Assembly (NCBI GenBank): GCA_016793115.1
Contig: JAEUIN010000220.1
Span: 33,456 to 97,455, forward strand
Direction: 5' to 3'
DNA length: 64,000 nucleotides
DNA from: Planctomycetaceae bacterium
GTDB taxonomy: Bacteria > Planctomycetota > Planctomycetia > Pirellulales > PNKZ01
Position 1 is the first letter of the stretch. Every line of letters starts with the position of its first letter. Below the pieces are notes generated by a model. It ran no database searches. It saw only the letters and a program-made list of their open reading frames with translations, and was not told the origin of the DNA. The position numbers and the translations under genes are program-made. Shown here in pieces: positions 52,421 through 63,304 of this stretch.

Positions 52421-55400
52421 CTAGTGATTGAACAAAAACGCGGGACTATTCATCAGCGCCCAGGCCAAATCCTGGACGACGGTCAAACGTTGGTTCGCGA
52501 GCTGCGCTTTGCTTTGCTCAAAGTCGGCGCGGAGCTGCGCGAGTTTCGGATCGAGCGGAACGGGCTGCTCGGCCTTGGCGACATCGGCCTTCAAGGCGAC
52601 GAGTTGCTGGTCGACCGGCAGCGGAAGCCGCGCGGTCCACAGCGCGGTTTCGCGAGCCGTCGACTGCGGATCGACCGAGCGTTGATAAGCGTCCAGCACG
52701 TCCCATTGTGCGAGCGAGCGCTTCTCGACGGGCACGGCGAGCACCGCGGCGACCTCGGCCGGCAAGCCGAAGCTGAGCGGTTTCGGAGCATCGGTCACCC
52801 AGATGCGGAACTTGCCGATATTGAAGCCTTGACGGAACGTCTGCACGAGATCGAGCTTGAGCTCCACGCCGTCGGCATCGGTCGCGGGCTCGGCGAGTTG
52901 AAACACGGCCCGATGTACGCCCGGCTTTCCGCCGATCGCCCAGCCGTTGTTGCCGCCTTGCTCGCGTTTGCCGTCGATCGCCGTCTTCACGTCGAAGTTT
53001 TGTTGCGAGTAGTCGGCGAGCGCGTCGCTGAACTTCTTCGCAACCGGTGCCCGGCGGGCTTTCTTCGAGCGCGAAGCCGCGTCGGCCAAGATAATTTCCG
53101 AGAGCACGAAATTGCGCCCGCTTAGGCCGGGGCCGAAGCCGGGGAGGCGCTCATCGGGCAAGACTTCCAGCATGATGCCCGTGACGTTCTTGAGCGGCGT
53201 TTCGCCGGTCAGGCGATAGGTGGGCTGAGCGTTGCCGTCGGTCGTAAAGACCGCGGCGCCGTCGTTCTCGATCTTGAGCGTCACCGGGCTTGAGGCTTGC
53301 GCCGTCGCTTCGGTGATCTTCAGCGGATGCCACTGCACGACGTCGGGCTTATAGGCCAATTGCTTTTCAAACGCTTCTTGCGACCGCGGTAGGCGGCGGT
53401 GCAGCAACTTCTGTTCGGATTCGGCCTTGGCGATCGCTTCAAGCCGGGCCTTCTCGGCGGCGGCGACCTTCGGGGCCTGGGCCTTTTCATAATCGGCGAG
53501 CGTCTTTTTCGCCGCGGCGATCGCCGTGATGCGCTCGGCCTCAAGCTTAGCGACAATCGGCTTCCACCAGCTTTCTCGGTCATCCAACTGTTCGGCGAGC
53601 GCGGCGTGATCGGCGGCCACTTGTTGCATCGCCGTGCGCGCCACTTCAATCTCGTTCGGCTTCGCGTGCCGATTAAGCACGCGCAGGAACAATCCGTCGA
53701 TTAGCTTGGCGTCGTCTTTCTGCGCGGCGGCCAGCGACGCGAGCGCGTTTTGAGGATTGGCGACCGCTTCCGAGAGCGTCGGACCGGAAATCATCGCCAT
53801 CACGGGGCCGAGCGCCATGCCGCCCGTGCGTTCGCATTCGCAAGCGCTTTCACGCGGCGGGCGACCGAACGTCTGTAGGAAGCCGCCCCCCATCGACGTA
53901 TTAACTTCGGCGAGCTGCGCGGCGCGGGTGCCGTCGGGATAGCCCGGGAACTTCGACGTTGAACCAGTGACGCGGTGAATCGCATCGTAAAGCACTTCCG
54001 CAGGCAACCGGCGGGCGATCGCGTGCGAGTAGTTCGTCTTGTCGTCGGCGTTCCATTTGTTCGAAGCCACCGAAAGCTGATACGTACGCGACTTGCAAAT
54101 CTTGCGCATCAACTCACGGGCGTTGAAGCCGTTCTTGACGAACTCGTCGGTCAGGTATTCGATGAGCTCGGGATTCGTCGGCGGGTTACCGGCGCGAATA
54201 TCATCGATCGGCTCCATGATGCCGACGCCGAACAGATAGCCCCAGATGCGATTGACGTAGCTCTTCGCGAAATATTGGTTGTCGGGCGAGGTCATCCAGG
54301 CGGCGAGCTTTTCACGGCGAGTCGACTTCTCCGAAGCCGTGTAGTCGGCCGGGAAGGGAAACTGCGGCGGCGTGACTTGGCCGGTACGGTCGTGCTTGAT
54401 CTCGCCGGCGGGCTGATCGAAGACGACTTCATAGAGCGGTTTCCCCCCTTCGACCGCGGTGCCCGCGATCTGCGCGCCCTTGGCGTTGGGATCGGCTTTC
54501 AAGCCGACTTGCGCGAAGTAAGCGGCCGTTTGGTAGTACTGGTCCTGGGTCCATCGTTCGAAAGGATGATCGTGGCACTTATTGCAATTGAAACGCACCG
54601 CGAGGAAGAGGTGCGTTGTGTTCTCCATCGTGTTCGCCGGGTCGCGCAAGATTTTGTAGTAAGCCGCGGCCGGGTTGTCCTTGTTGGAACCGCTCGCGGT
54701 CAGAATCTTGCGGGCGAATTGATCGTAAGGCGTGTTGGCGGCGACTTCCTTGCGAATCCACTCGCGGAGCGATTTCGCCCCTTCGGCTCCCAGGAACTTC
54801 GGATTGACCTGCAGCAGGTCGGCCCATTTGTTCGTCCAATGGTCGACGAACGGCTCGCTGCCGATCAACTTGTCGACCAACGCGTCGCGCTTGGCTCTTG
54901 AATCGCGCTTGTCGTCGAGGAACGCCGTGACCTCTTCGACCGTCGGCGGCAGTCCGGTGAGGTCGATCGAAACGCGGCGGATGAATTCGGCGTCGGTGCA
55001 GAGGTCCGACGGCAAGATCTTCATCTGCTTCCATTTCTTCGCGACGAGGTCGTCGATCTCGTTATTCTTTGCCGGCTCAACCCATTGGAAGCCCGCGCGG
55101 TCGCCCATCACGGTGAGCGTCGCGGCGGCGTAGGAGCCCTCGTAGCGTGCCAGCACGGGAGCCTCGCCGCGGCGGAGCGCGGTCAGCAGACCGCCTTGCG
55201 CCGCGGAGACGACTTCGAGATTGCCGCTTTCGATGAAGGCCTCGCGCGTGACGTCGCGAAGTTTGCCGTCGGCGTAGCGCGCGAGCACTCGCATTTGCTG
55301 CTTCTGGCCGGGACGATCGACGACCGGCGATCGCGGCTGCACTTCGATGCTGACGACCCGCGGCGATTTATGGTCGACCTTGGCGCCGTCGGCGATCCAT

Positions 55401-57559
55401 CGGCGGATGATTTCGTAATTCACTTCGCCCGGCTTGGTGAGTTGCCCGCCGACGTGCGGCACCGCGCCCGTCGCTTTGAGCAGCATGAGCGAGTTGTCCG
55501 GCGCGGCGACGTTGACGCGCCGCGAAGCATGGTCGTCGGCGAAGGCCCGCAGATCGTAGACCGGATCATAGCCGCGGAGCGAGAGTTTGAAGCCGTTCTT
55601 GCCGTCTTTAGAACCATGGCAGGTTCCTTGGTTGCACCCCATGCGGCCGAGCACCGGATTGACGTCGCGGATGTAATCGATGGACGGCGGCGCGGTCGTC
55701 CCGGAACAGTTCACCGGCATCGTCGCGGATTTGCCGCCGATGCTTACCGTGAGCACGGCCGGGCCGTCGGCGCGCGCGACCACGACGCCGCCGGGAAGGA
55801 CTTCGACCGACTTCGCCGAAGCGGTGATCGATGCCATGCGGGTCACATCGAGCGAGGCGCCGCCGGCGAGCTTGGCCGTGATGAGCAATTGCACATAGTC
55901 GAGCTTGCTCGTTAATTCGACGTTCGCCGGAGCGACGACGAGCGATTCGATCTGCGCACCAGGCGGCAGCGTTTCGGTTTCCGCCTTAGGGACGGGGAAG
56001 ACCAGCGGCTTGGCTTGCGCCGTTTGCACCGCGGCGGGCTTGGTAAGCGGGACCGGCGCAAACGTCTTGGTGATTTTGCCGTCGGCCGCGTTAATCAAGC
56101 GGATGGTGCCGTCGTTGCCGGCCGCGGCGAGCGACTTACCGTCGGGGGCGAAGGCGACGGCGAACAGTCCGCTTTCGGTGATCGTGGTCTTGGCGAGTTG
56201 CTTGACCGATTTCTTGGTGTATTCGTCGAGCTGTTTTGCTTCGGCTTCATTGCGCTCCATCACCCGCTTTTCGACGATCTTCTTCACTTCGGCGGGCATC
56301 GCCGTGTTGTCGGCATAGGTGTAGATGCCGACCTCGCCCAGGCCGTCGCTGGAGCTAACGGCGGCGATGAGCTTGCCGTCGCGGCTGACGTCGACGCCGA
56401 AAATGCGCCCGGAGAGGGCGGGCAACACCGCGATCAGATTGGCGTCGTCGCCGATAACGCGTTTCGTGATGCGGTGCACGCGATAAATCTTCGGAATGCC
56501 GTCGGCGCCGCCGAACACGATTTCATCGCGCGTCGGATGGCGAGCGACGGATTGCAGGCCGCCTTTCAACGCACCGGGGGTGATCGACGTGATGTTGTCG
56601 ATGAAGCGTTGCGTTTCAAACTCGGTGAGCTTCGCCGAGCGGTCGCGGCTGACCGAGATCAAGTGCGTGCCGTCGACCGAGAAGACGGTGTCGAGCGCCC
56701 AGTCGTTGTGGCCGCCCATGAACAGCACTTGCTTGCCCGTCGCGACGTCGATCGCACGAACGCTGTTGTCGCCGCCGCCGAACGACACATATTTGCCGTC
56801 GGGCGACCAGGCCGCGCCGTAGAGCGTGTCGTAGGTGGCCGTGTGCGAGAGCAAGAGCTTCTTGGCGGCGACGTCCCAGATTTGCACTTCGCCGAGCCGC
56901 GCCGGCAGCCCGCCGGTGACGGCCAGCTTCGTGCCGTCGGGGGAAAACTTCACCGACTCGACGCGCTCGGAAAGCCCGACGAGGCGTGCGACGACGCCGG
57001 AACCGTCGGCCTTGTGGATCAACACCTCGTGATAGCCGGCGACGGCGAGCAGTTTGCCGTCGGGGGAATAATCGAGCGAGGGGACGACCGGCGCGCGAAC
57101 ATAGACCGGCGGGTGCGCGGCATCGTATTTCGCGACTGTATTGGCGGGCGTGTCGTCGACCGCTCCTTGCGCGATCCACTTCTTGATGAGTTCGATGTCC
57201 GTCGACGAGAGGGCATCTTTGCCTTTCGGCATTTCGGCTTTGCCGTCGACCGGTGTGATTAGTTCAACAAGGTAGCTCGCCTCCGGCTTGCCGGGCACAA
57301 CGGCCGGCGATCCGCTTTCGCCTCCCTTAAGCAGCCGCGAGAACGATGTCATCTCGTATTCGCCCATCTGCTTGGCCGGCTGGTGACAGCCCTGGCATTG
57401 GCCTTGGAAGATAGGGCGGATCTGAGTGTGGAAGCTGATCTTGGCTTCCGCGGCCGGCTTACCGGCGGCGACGGCCGGCGTCGACCGCAAGCCGATGAAG
57501 CCCGCCGCGACGGCAACGGCGACCGATAAGGATGCGGGGAAGAGATTCCGCGTAAGCAT
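52421..57559 (-). CDS. PSCyt1-WD40-DUF1549-DUF1553 giant protein (module II)
   Basis: A 1712-residue exported protein that joins several parts. After a signal peptide comes PSCyt1 with CQGCH (55-59). Residues about 160-510 are beta-propeller WD40 repeats ([40 protein letters not shown]). A Big2-like domain follows ([20 protein letters not shown]), then GCNQGTCHG, a second cytochrome-type motif of C-x4-CH form, another Big2-like unit, DUF1549 with [15 protein letters not shown]1553 ([15 protein letters not shown]) and a helical C-terminus with a possible jelly-roll. ATG 57559 with GAGG upstream. It leads an operon with the DUF1501 gene. Confidence 0.9.
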   Translation of the reverse strand: MLTRNLFPASLSVAVAVAAGFIGLRSTPAVAAGKPAAEAKISFHTQIRPIFQGQCQGCHQPAKQMGEYEMTSFSRLLKGGESGSPAVVPGKPEASYLVELITPVDGKAEMPKGKDALSSTDIELIKKWIAQGAVDDTPANTVAKYDAAHPPVYVRAPVVPSLDYSPDGKLLAVAGYHEVLIHKADGSGVVARLVGLSERVESVKFSPDGTKLAVTGGLPARLGEVQIWDVAAKKLLLSHTATYDTLYGAAWSPDGKYVSFGGGDNSVRAIDVATGKQVLFMGGHNDWALDTVFSVDGTHLISVSRDRSAKLTEFETQRFIDNITSITPGALKGGLQSVARHPTRDEIVFGGADGIPKIYRVHRITKRVIGDDANLIAVLPALSGRIFGVDVSRDGKLIAAVSSSDGLGEVGIYTYADNTAMPAEVKKIVEKRVMERNEAEAKQLDEYTKKSVKQLAKTTITESGLFAVAFAPDGKSLAAAGNDGTIRLINAADGKITKTFAPVPLTKPAAVQTAQAKPLVFPVPKAETETLPPGAQIESLVVAPANVELTSKLDYVQLLITAKLAGGASLDVTRMASITASAKSVEVLPGGVVVARADGPAVLTVSIGGKSATMPVNCSGTTAPPSIDYIRDVNPVLGRMGCNQGTCHGSKDGKNGFKLSLRGYDPVYDLRAFADDHASRRVNVAAPDNSLMLLKATGAVPHVGGQLTKPGEVNYEIIRRWIADGAKVDHKSPRVVSIEVQPRSPVVDRPGQKQQMRVLARYADGKLRDVTREAFIESGNLEVVSAAQGGLLTALRRGEAPVLARYEGSYAAATLTVMGDRAGFQWVEPAKNNEIDDLVAKKWKQMKILPSDLCTDAEFIRRVSIDLTGLPPTVEEVTAFLDDKRDSRAKRDALVDKLIGSEPFVDHWTNKWADLLQVNPKFLGAEGAKSLREWIRKEVAANTPYDQFARKILTASGSNKDNPAAAYYKILRDPANTMENTTHLFLAVRFNCNKCHDHPFERWTQDQYYQTAAYFAQVGLKADPNAKGAQIAGTAVEGGKPLYEVVFDQPAGEIKHDRTGQVTPPQFPFPADYTASEKSTRREKLAAWMTSPDNQYFAKSYVNRIWGYLFGVGIMEPIDDIRAGNPPTNPELIEYLTDEFVKNGFNARELMRKICKSRTYQLSVASNKWNADDKTNYSHAIARRLPAEVLYDAIHRVTGSTSKFPGYPDGTRAAQLAEVNTSMGGGFLQTFGRPPRESACECERTGGMALGPVMAMISGPTLSEAVANPQNALASLAAAQKDDAKLIDGLFLRVLNRHAKPNEIEVARTAMQQVAADHAALAEQLDDRESWWKPIVAKLEAERITAIAAAKKTLADYEKAQAPKVAAAEKARLEAIAKAESEQKLLHRRLPRSQEAFEKQLAYKPDVVQWHPLKITEATAQASSPVTLKIENDGAAVFTTDGNAQPTYRLTGETPLKNVTGIMLEVLPDERLPGFGPGLSGRNFVLSEIILADAASRSKKARRAPVAKKFSDALADYSQQNFDVKTAIDGKREQGGNNGWAIGGKPGVHRAVFQLAEPATDADGVELKLDLVQTFRQGFNIGKFRIWVTDAPKPLSFGLPAEVAAVLAVPVEKRSLAQWDVLDAYQRSVDPQSTARETALWTARLPLPVDQQLVALKADVAKAEQPVPLDPKLAQLRADFEQSKAQLANQRLTVVQDLAWALMNSPAFLFNH

Positions 57560-58127
57560 GTAAGCGATGTCCTCGTACTGCGACGAGAGACCGCTCGGAA
57601 ATCGCCGGGAGCATTCGCTTCATCCGCTCAATGCGATCGCGCAGGCGCACCCAATTGCCGGGGGCGACGACGATCGTTTCAGCGCATGCAGTCAAACGCT
57701 CAACGCTGCCGGACGTTCGTGAGAAGACACGTTGAAGCTCGTCTGCGCTTGTCCGGCCGGCACAACGGCCGAGGCGACAAGGAGCGAGAATCGTGCGCGT
57801 CCACCAACTTACGTCAGCAAGCCGGGATCCGAGAGGCCTCGAAACCTGACTCCAATGGACAGCGCCGGTCCGCCCTTCGAAGTTCGCGACTAGTCGAACG
57901 ACTTGACCAGTCCAAACTCGACAGGGGGTAGCCGAGTCTTTGGGAACCCGGCAGGCAGGGATGCGGTGTGTGCCGCATCGGTACTGTAATACCAATACCG
58001 TAATTTACTCTATCGGAGCGGAAATAGGAACGCAAGAGAATTCTATACAATGGTCGGATTCGGGGAATTGAGCCGATTACCTCCTGCCAGTCGACTGGGC
58101 GAAACGCACGATCGATAATCGACCACC
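57560..58127. other. Gap of 568 nt upstream of the giant cytochrome gene
   Basis: No convincing gene; minus-strand open frames here have no recognisable protein features. A 7-bp hairpin (gatgcgg/ccgcatc) lies near 57960-57980 and an AT-rich patch (taataccaataccgtaattt) near 57987-58006. Promoters for both divergent genes must lie in this gap, but none is clear. Confidence 0.5.
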
Positions 58128-58847
58128 ATGGAATTCAAATCCTTTGATCGGCGTGCACGCAGATTTCTGTTTCTTGTTTTAGGGTTGCTCTTCGTTTGGG
58201 GCTTGGTCGCGTACGTCGCCATGCCGGATTTCTGGCGAACGTATTACCATCGCCATCCGGAGCTCGACGACCTGCCGGATCGGACGACGGCCGGCGACGG
58301 CGTGCCGGGCGATCCGCTGAACGTGGCCCTCATCGGCTCAGAGGAAGACGTCGGTGCGTTGCTTGTCGCGGCGAAGTGGCGCAAAGCCGATCCGCTGAGC
58401 CTGAAGAGTTCATTGGAAATCGCCGAGGCGTCCGTGTTTAAACGCGACTACGACGCCGCGCCCGTGAGCAGCCTCTATCTCTTTGGGCGCAAAGAAGACC
58501 TCGCTTATGAGCAACTCGTCGGCGGCGATCCGCGGCACCGTCATCACGTGCGCTTCTGGAAGACCGATCGTTTGGACGGCGACGGCCGACCGGTGTGGGT
58601 CGGCTCCGCGGTGTACGACGAGCATGTCGGGCTGAGTCGCACCACGGGGCAAATCACGCACGTGACTTCACCCGACGTCGACAAAGAGCGCGACTATCTC
58701 TTCCAATGCTGTGAAAACTCCGGCCGGATGATCGAGCGCTACGAGATTGAGCACTTTCACAAAGTTCTCGCCGGCAAAAATGGCGGCGGCGATCCGTGGC
58801 GTACCGATGGCGCGCTCTACGTCGGCGTGAGCGAAGCGGTGCGTTGA
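58128..58847 (+). CDS. LssY_C domain protein, membrane-anchored
   Basis: A 239-residue protein with one N-terminal helix (RFLFLVLGLLFVWGLVAYVA, about 12-31). The rest matches the LssY C-terminal domain: AAKWRKADPLSLKSSLEIAE, PVSSLYLFGRKEDLAYEQLV, then RHRHHVRFWKTD and DEHVGLSRTTGQITHVTSPD. In other bacteria this domain is often attached to a PAP2 phosphatase or a DedA-like membrane region; here it stands alone. Function unknown. It converges with the DUF1501 gene of module III across a palindrome. Confidence 0.82.
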   Translation: MEFKSFDRRARRFLFLVLGLLFVWGLVAYVAMPDFWRTYYHRHPELDDLPDRTTAGDGVPGDPLNVALIGSEEDVGALLVAAKWRKADPLSLKSSLEIAEASVFKRDYDAAPVSSLYLFGRKEDLAYEQLVGGDPRHRHHVRFWKTDRLDGDGRPVWVGSAVYDEHVGLSRTTGQITHVTSPDVDKERDYLFQCCENSGRMIERYEIEHFHKVLAGKNGGGDPWRTDGALYVGVSEAVR

Positions 58848-58931
58848 ATCGCTGAATGGGCGAATGCGAAATGACCGACGGGCGGAGAACCTGCATCTTT
58901 TCCATTCAGCATTCGATCATTCAGCATCCGG
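58846..58931. repeat. Word-palindrome between convergent genes
   Basis: The left arm (from 58846, gctgaatgggcgaatgc) pairs with the right arm (58903-58931). The segment 58903-58927 is the exact reverse complement of 42585-42609. It lies between the LssY_C gene and the convergent DUF1501 gene and may end both. Confidence 0.55.
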
Positions 58932-58941
58932 CACTTCACCG

Positions 58942-60363
58942 TCAGGCTAGGAGTTCCTTAATCACTCGCCCGCCGGTTTGGGAGATTTGCTTAAACCGGC
59001 CTTCGTGGAAGAAACGGAGCTTGTCGTCGCTGAGCCCGAGCAAGTGCAGCAGCGTGACGTGCAAGTTCGCGATCGGATTGACGACTTCCACGGCCGAGGC
59101 GCCGAGCTCGTCGGTTGCGCCGACGATCGTGCCGCGTTTCACGCCGCCGCCGGCCAGCCACACGGTCATCGCCTTGGCGTTGTGGTCCCGGCCGATCGTC
59201 GCTCCGCCGCCGCGCACCCCGTTGTCGGGCGAACGACCGAATTCGCCGCCGCAGACGACAAGCGTTTCTTCCAGCAGTCCGCGTTGCTTCAGATCGGCGA
59301 TCAAGGCGGCGATCGGTTTGTCGACCGTGCGAATGCGGGCCTTGTGCGACACGGCCAGATAATCGTGCGAGTCCCAGCCGCTCGCGTAAACCTGCACGAA
59401 CCGAACGCCGGCTTCGATTAGGCGGCGCGCCAAGAGGCAGCGACGCCCGAACTCCGCCGTCGTGGGGTCGTTGAGCCCGTAACGCTCCAGTGTCTTAGCG
59501 TCCTCCTTCTTCAAGTCGACGACGTCGGGCACTTCCGACTGCATCCGGAAGGCCAATTCATACGACTCCATGCGGGCCGCGAGTTCGGCATGGTGCGGAT
59601 GCCGGGATCGATCCGCGGCGTTAAACGCGGCGAGCAAATCGAGGTTGGCCCGTTGCACATCGCGGGTCACGTGCCGCGGCGGCGCGAGATCGAGAATCGG
59701 CGAGCCGTGCGAACGGAGCGTCGTCCCTTGGTAATAGGCCGGCAGATAACCGTTCGACCAATTGGCCGAGCCGCCCTGAGGGTAGGACGCTTCCGGCAGC
59801 ACGACGAATGCCGGAAGATTTTGGTTTTCGCTTCCCAGGCCATACGTGACCCACGCGCCGACGGCCGGATCGCCGGCAAAGCGATTGCCGGTGTTCATGT
59901 GGTAGCAGGCCGTCGGATGGTCGATGCTTTCGGCCTGTAGCCCGCGATAGAAGCAGAGTTCGTCGGCGACCTCGGCCAAGTGCTGATAGTGTTCGCACAT
60001 CGGCAGTCCGGCTTGGCCGACTTGGCGAAACGTGAACGGGCTCTGCACGTAGTAACGCTTACCGCTGGCCATGGCCGACGCGAACTTGTCTTGCCGCTCG
60101 AACTCCTTCATGTGCATTCGCTGAAGCGTCGGCTTCGGATCGAAGGTGTCGATGTGGCTGGGGCCGCCTTCCATGTATAAGAAAATGCATGATCTGGCTT
60201 TGGCCGCGTGGTGACCGGACTTAGGAGCGAGCGGGCCGCCGCCGGGTTGCGGCTTCGCGGCCCGGACGGCATCGTCGGCCAGCAAACTATTGAATGCCGC
60301 GGTGCCGAGCGTAGCGCCGAGACCATAGAGTAGTCGGCGGCGAGTGATCATCGTCGTGTTCAT
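58942..60363 (-). CDS. DUF1501 domain protein (module III)
   Basis: A 473-residue DUF1501 protein. The Tat-like signal is MITRRRLLYGLGATLGTAAF. It has ARSCIFLYMEGGPSHIDTFD and later VVCGGEFGRSPDNGVRGGGA and GRDHNAKAMTVWLAGGGVKR. It starts 9 nt after the stop of the cytochrome gene, so both are co-transcribed. Family function unknown. Confidence 0.92.
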   Translation of the reverse strand: MNTTMITRRRLLYGLGATLGTAAFNSLLADDAVRAAKPQPGGGPLAPKSGHHAAKARSCIFLYMEGGPSHIDTFDPKPTLQRMHMKEFERQDKFASAMASGKRYYVQSPFTFRQVGQAGLPMCEHYQHLAEVADELCFYRGLQAESIDHPTACYHMNTGNRFAGDPAVGAWVTYGLGSENQNLPAFVVLPEASYPQGGSANWSNGYLPAYYQGTTLRSHGSPILDLAPPRHVTRDVQRANLDLLAAFNAADRSRHPHHAELAARMESYELAFRMQSEVPDVVDLKKEDAKTLERYGLNDPTTAEFGRRCLLARRLIEAGVRFVQVYASGWDSHDYLAVSHKARIRTVDKPIAALIADLKQRGLLEETLVVCGGEFGRSPDNGVRGGGATIGRDHNAKAMTVWLAGGGVKRGTIVGATDELGASAVEVVNPIANLHVTLLHLLGLSDDKLRFFHEGRFKQISQTGGRVIKELLA

Positions 60364-60372
60364 TGCAATACC

Positions 60373-63249
60373 TTACCGCACATAAACGAATTCGTTCGCA
60401 TTCATCAGCACCAAGCAAAGTTCACCCCAGGCGCGAGTCGCGGCGTCGACCTGCCACGGCTTCAGGTCCGAAACGAACGTCGACATCAGATCGAGTTTCT
60501 CTTCCCACTCGACCGATTCACCGGTGAGTTCTTCGACGTATACACGCTTGACGATCTCCGGCGGCCGCGACGGCTCGGGAGGGTTCCTTTCGTGGTGCGC
60601 GGTCAGTTGCGCCACGTGCTCGCTCGCCAACGTACGTTCTTCAGCGGTCGATTTGCGGCCGTAAAGAACCAGGCACGCGGCGTCGAGACGTTTGTCGTCG
60701 TCGGCGTGGTCTTTAACGAGTCGCGCCGCCAACGCGAGGGCTCGGTCGTGCGCCGCTTGGCCGTTGAAGAGCGCGAACACCTGCGGCGTCACCGTGGTTT
60801 CGTCGCGTCGTTCGCACGACAGGTCGCTCGTCGGCTTGTTAAACACTTCCAGCATCGGGTCGCCGAGCGTGCGGCATTGAAATGCATAGAGAGTCCGTCG
60901 ATGACGATCGCTCGGCTGCGGCGACGGCTGATACGCCGGAGCGACGGAACCCATGATGTGCCGCGGCTGCAGCGCCGTTTCCCAGTTGATTTCCGGAAAC
61001 ACGGCAGGTCCGCCGACCGTCCGATTGAGTTCCCCGGTGGCGGCGAGTGCCGCGTCGCGCAACTCTTCGGCCGCGAGCCGCCGCACGGGAAAGTAGCTCA
61101 GCAGATCGTTCTTGGCGTCGACTGCGGCGATCTCCTCGAACTGCGGATGACTGCTCGCCTGACGATAGGCCGCCGACGACATGATGAGCCGGTGCAACTT
61201 TTTGACCGACCAATCGTGCTCCATGAACCACACGGCGAGCCAATCCAACAGTTCCGGGTGCGTCGGCTTCGCTCCCATCTTGCCGAAGTTGTTCGGCGTG
61301 GCGACCAGTCCGCGGCCGAAATGCATTTGCCAAATCCGATTGACGATCACGCGCGCCGTGAGCGGGTTCTGATCGCTCGCGATCCAGCGAGCCAACGCCA
61401 GACGACGACCGTTCAGGCCTTGCGGCACGGTGTTCCAAGCCGAAGGTTGATGCTCGTCGCTCGAACCGAAGCATGCGCTGAGCACGCCCGGGGAAACGCG
61501 ATCGCCCGGCGAGGCGAGTGAGCCGCCGGCGAGTATGAACACCGGTTCGACCGCTTTGCCGGCGAACGCCGCCGGGGTCTTCTTACCGGAGCCGGAGTTT
61601 CTCTTGCCCATGTTCCCGCTTTGCGGACGACCGGCCACCATGTCGAAAATGACGTTCGGGCCGTTGTAGACGCTGATCGCCTCCGGTTCGTACCGACGCA
61701 TCTCGAGCTGGTAGTACGCCTCACGCTTTTGCGCGAGTTTGCGCTGCGTCATTTCATACGACGTTAGGCCGAAGAACATGCCGGGGCGCTTGTCGTCGGG
61801 CACGTCTTCAATCGACTTGTAACCGTTTTGCTTGAGCCAAGCGGCGGCCGCTTCGTCGCGTTTCGCTTTGAGTTTCGCCGTCGTCGCTTGCGCTTCGGCC
61901 AGCATTTGTTCGGTCCGCGGCTTGCCGGGAGCGGGGCCTTGCGTGTTCTCCGTCGGTAGAAACGGTACCTGTCGATCGAGGAATTGCACCGGCGCGAAGC
62001 AGGCCTGAATACGGTAGTAGTCGCGCGTCGGCACCGGATCGAACTTATGGTCGTGGCACCGCGCGCAACGCAGGCCTTGGCCGAGGAAGGTTTGGCCGAC
62101 GCTGTGCGTCACGTCGTCGAGAAATGCTTGCCTCGTTTCCGCCGCGACGCTCATCCCGGTGTGTTCCCAGGGCCCCATGCGTAGGAACCCGACGGCGATC
62201 AGCAGCTCCGGATCATTCGCATCGAGTTCGTCGCCCGCGATTTGCTCGATCACGAAACGGTCGTACGGCTTGTCGGCGTTGAAACTGCGTACGACGTAGT
62301 CTCGGTACCGCCATGCGTGCGGACGCTCGTAGTCGTTCGAGAACCCGCTGGTGTCGGCGTAGCGGACGACGTCGAGCCAGTGCCGCGCCATTTGCTCGCC
62401 GTAGTGAGGGCTCGCGAGTAAGCGATCAATCGCGGCGGCGTAGTTCGGAGCGTTCCCCTTCGTAAAGGCTTCGATCTCGTCCGGAGTCGGCGGCAGTCCG
62501 GTCAGGTCGAACGTCGCGCGGCGCAGCCACACGGCCGGCTCGGCCGGACCCGCGGGAGTGAGCTTCTTTTGGGTTTGCTTGTCGCGAAGGAAGGCGTCGA
62601 TCGGATGCAGTGCTTTGCCGTCGGCGGCGAGGATTCGCGGCGGCGCATAGCGCTTGACGGGGAGATAAGCCCAAACGTCGGCCGCAGTGTATTTGCGCAT
62701 CGTCCACTCGGGCGAGAGGCCTCCCGAAGTCGGCATCGCGCGGCCTTCGAGCGATTCGCCGCTGTTCCAAGCGACGGCCGAGCCCGTGAGTTCGACTTTC
62801 GCGGCGGCGGTCGGTTTGACGTCGGGCCAAGGCGCTCCGGCGGCGATCCAATCGTGTAGCGCCGCGACTTCCTCGGCCGAAAGCCGCTCCGAGTCGTCGG
62901 GCGGCATCTTCCTGTCGGGGTCGGTCCGTTGCACGGCCTGATAAAGCCGGCTGTCATCGGGTTCGCCGGGAACGATCGCCGGTCCGGAGTCGCCTCCCTT
63001 CAGCAACGCAATCCGGGAGGAGAGCTCGAGGCCGCCTTCTTGGGGGTCGCCGGACGTATGGCATTGAGCGCACTTATTGCGAAAGATCGGTCCGACTTTG
63101 TCGATGAAAAGCCTTTCACCGGATGAAAGCTGAGGTGCGTTCGTCGCGCTGCTCGTCGTCGCCGGTTCGGAGGTCGTCGTCGCCGCCCATGCCAAGAGCA
63201 CCGTCGTCGCAACGACGAGAAACGACGAAATGGGATTTGACCGCTTCAT
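60373..63249 (-). CDS. PSCyt1/DUF1549/DUF1553 cytochrome-like protein (module III)
   Basis: A 958-residue exported protein. The signal SFLVVATTVLLAWAATT is followed by PSCyt1 with CAQCH (60-64) and PGEPDDSRLYQAVQRT. DUF1549 follows (QMARHWLDVVRYADTSG) with CARCHDHKFDPV, then a coiled-coil-like segment (LAEAQATTAKLKAKRDEAAA), and DUF1553 (GLNGRRLALARWIASDQNP, LTARVIVNRIWQMHFGRG). ATG 63249. It is preceded by a GntR regulator and followed by a DUF1501 gene. Confidence 0.92.
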   Translation of the reverse strand: MKRSNPISSFLVVATTVLLAWAATTTSEPATTSSATNAPQLSSGERLFIDKVGPIFRNKCAQCHTSGDPQEGGLELSSRIALLKGGDSGPAIVPGEPDDSRLYQAVQRTDPDRKMPPDDSERLSAEEVAALHDWIAAGAPWPDVKPTAAAKVELTGSAVAWNSGESLEGRAMPTSGGLSPEWTMRKYTAADVWAYLPVKRYAPPRILAADGKALHPIDAFLRDKQTQKKLTPAGPAEPAVWLRRATFDLTGLPPTPDEIEAFTKGNAPNYAAAIDRLLASPHYGEQMARHWLDVVRYADTSGFSNDYERPHAWRYRDYVVRSFNADKPYDRFVIEQIAGDELDANDPELLIAVGFLRMGPWEHTGMSVAAETRQAFLDDVTHSVGQTFLGQGLRCARCHDHKFDPVPTRDYYRIQACFAPVQFLDRQVPFLPTENTQGPAPGKPRTEQMLAEAQATTAKLKAKRDEAAAAWLKQNGYKSIEDVPDDKRPGMFFGLTSYEMTQRKLAQKREAYYQLEMRRYEPEAISVYNGPNVIFDMVAGRPQSGNMGKRNSGSGKKTPAAFAGKAVEPVFILAGGSLASPGDRVSPGVLSACFGSSDEHQPSAWNTVPQGLNGRRLALARWIASDQNPLTARVIVNRIWQMHFGRGLVATPNNFGKMGAKPTHPELLDWLAVWFMEHDWSVKKLHRLIMSSAAYRQASSHPQFEEIAAVDAKNDLLSYFPVRRLAAEELRDAALAATGELNRTVGGPAVFPEINWETALQPRHIMGSVAPAYQPSPQPSDRHRRTLYAFQCRTLGDPMLEVFNKPTSDLSCERRDETTVTPQVFALFNGQAAHDRALALAARLVKDHADDDKRLDAACLVLYGRKSTAEERTLASEHVAQLTAHHERNPPEPSRPPEIVKRVYVEELTGESVEWEEKLDLMSTFVSDLKPWQVDAATRAWGELCLVLMNANEFVYVR

Positions 63250-63304
63250 GACTCGACCTCGATCGACTAACGGCGAAGAATCTCGCAGCGCGGGCGAAAC
63301 AAAC

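Noticed and set aside
57459..57995. Minus-strand frame of 178 codons in the 57.6-58.1 kb gap
   Set aside because: Overlaps the start of the giant cytochrome gene in another frame, is Arg-rich, and has no ribosome site or motif.
57940..58010. tRNA-like or riboswitch-like fold in the AT-rich patch
   Set aside because: Only a 7-bp stem is visible; no T-loop text or cloverleaf spacing.
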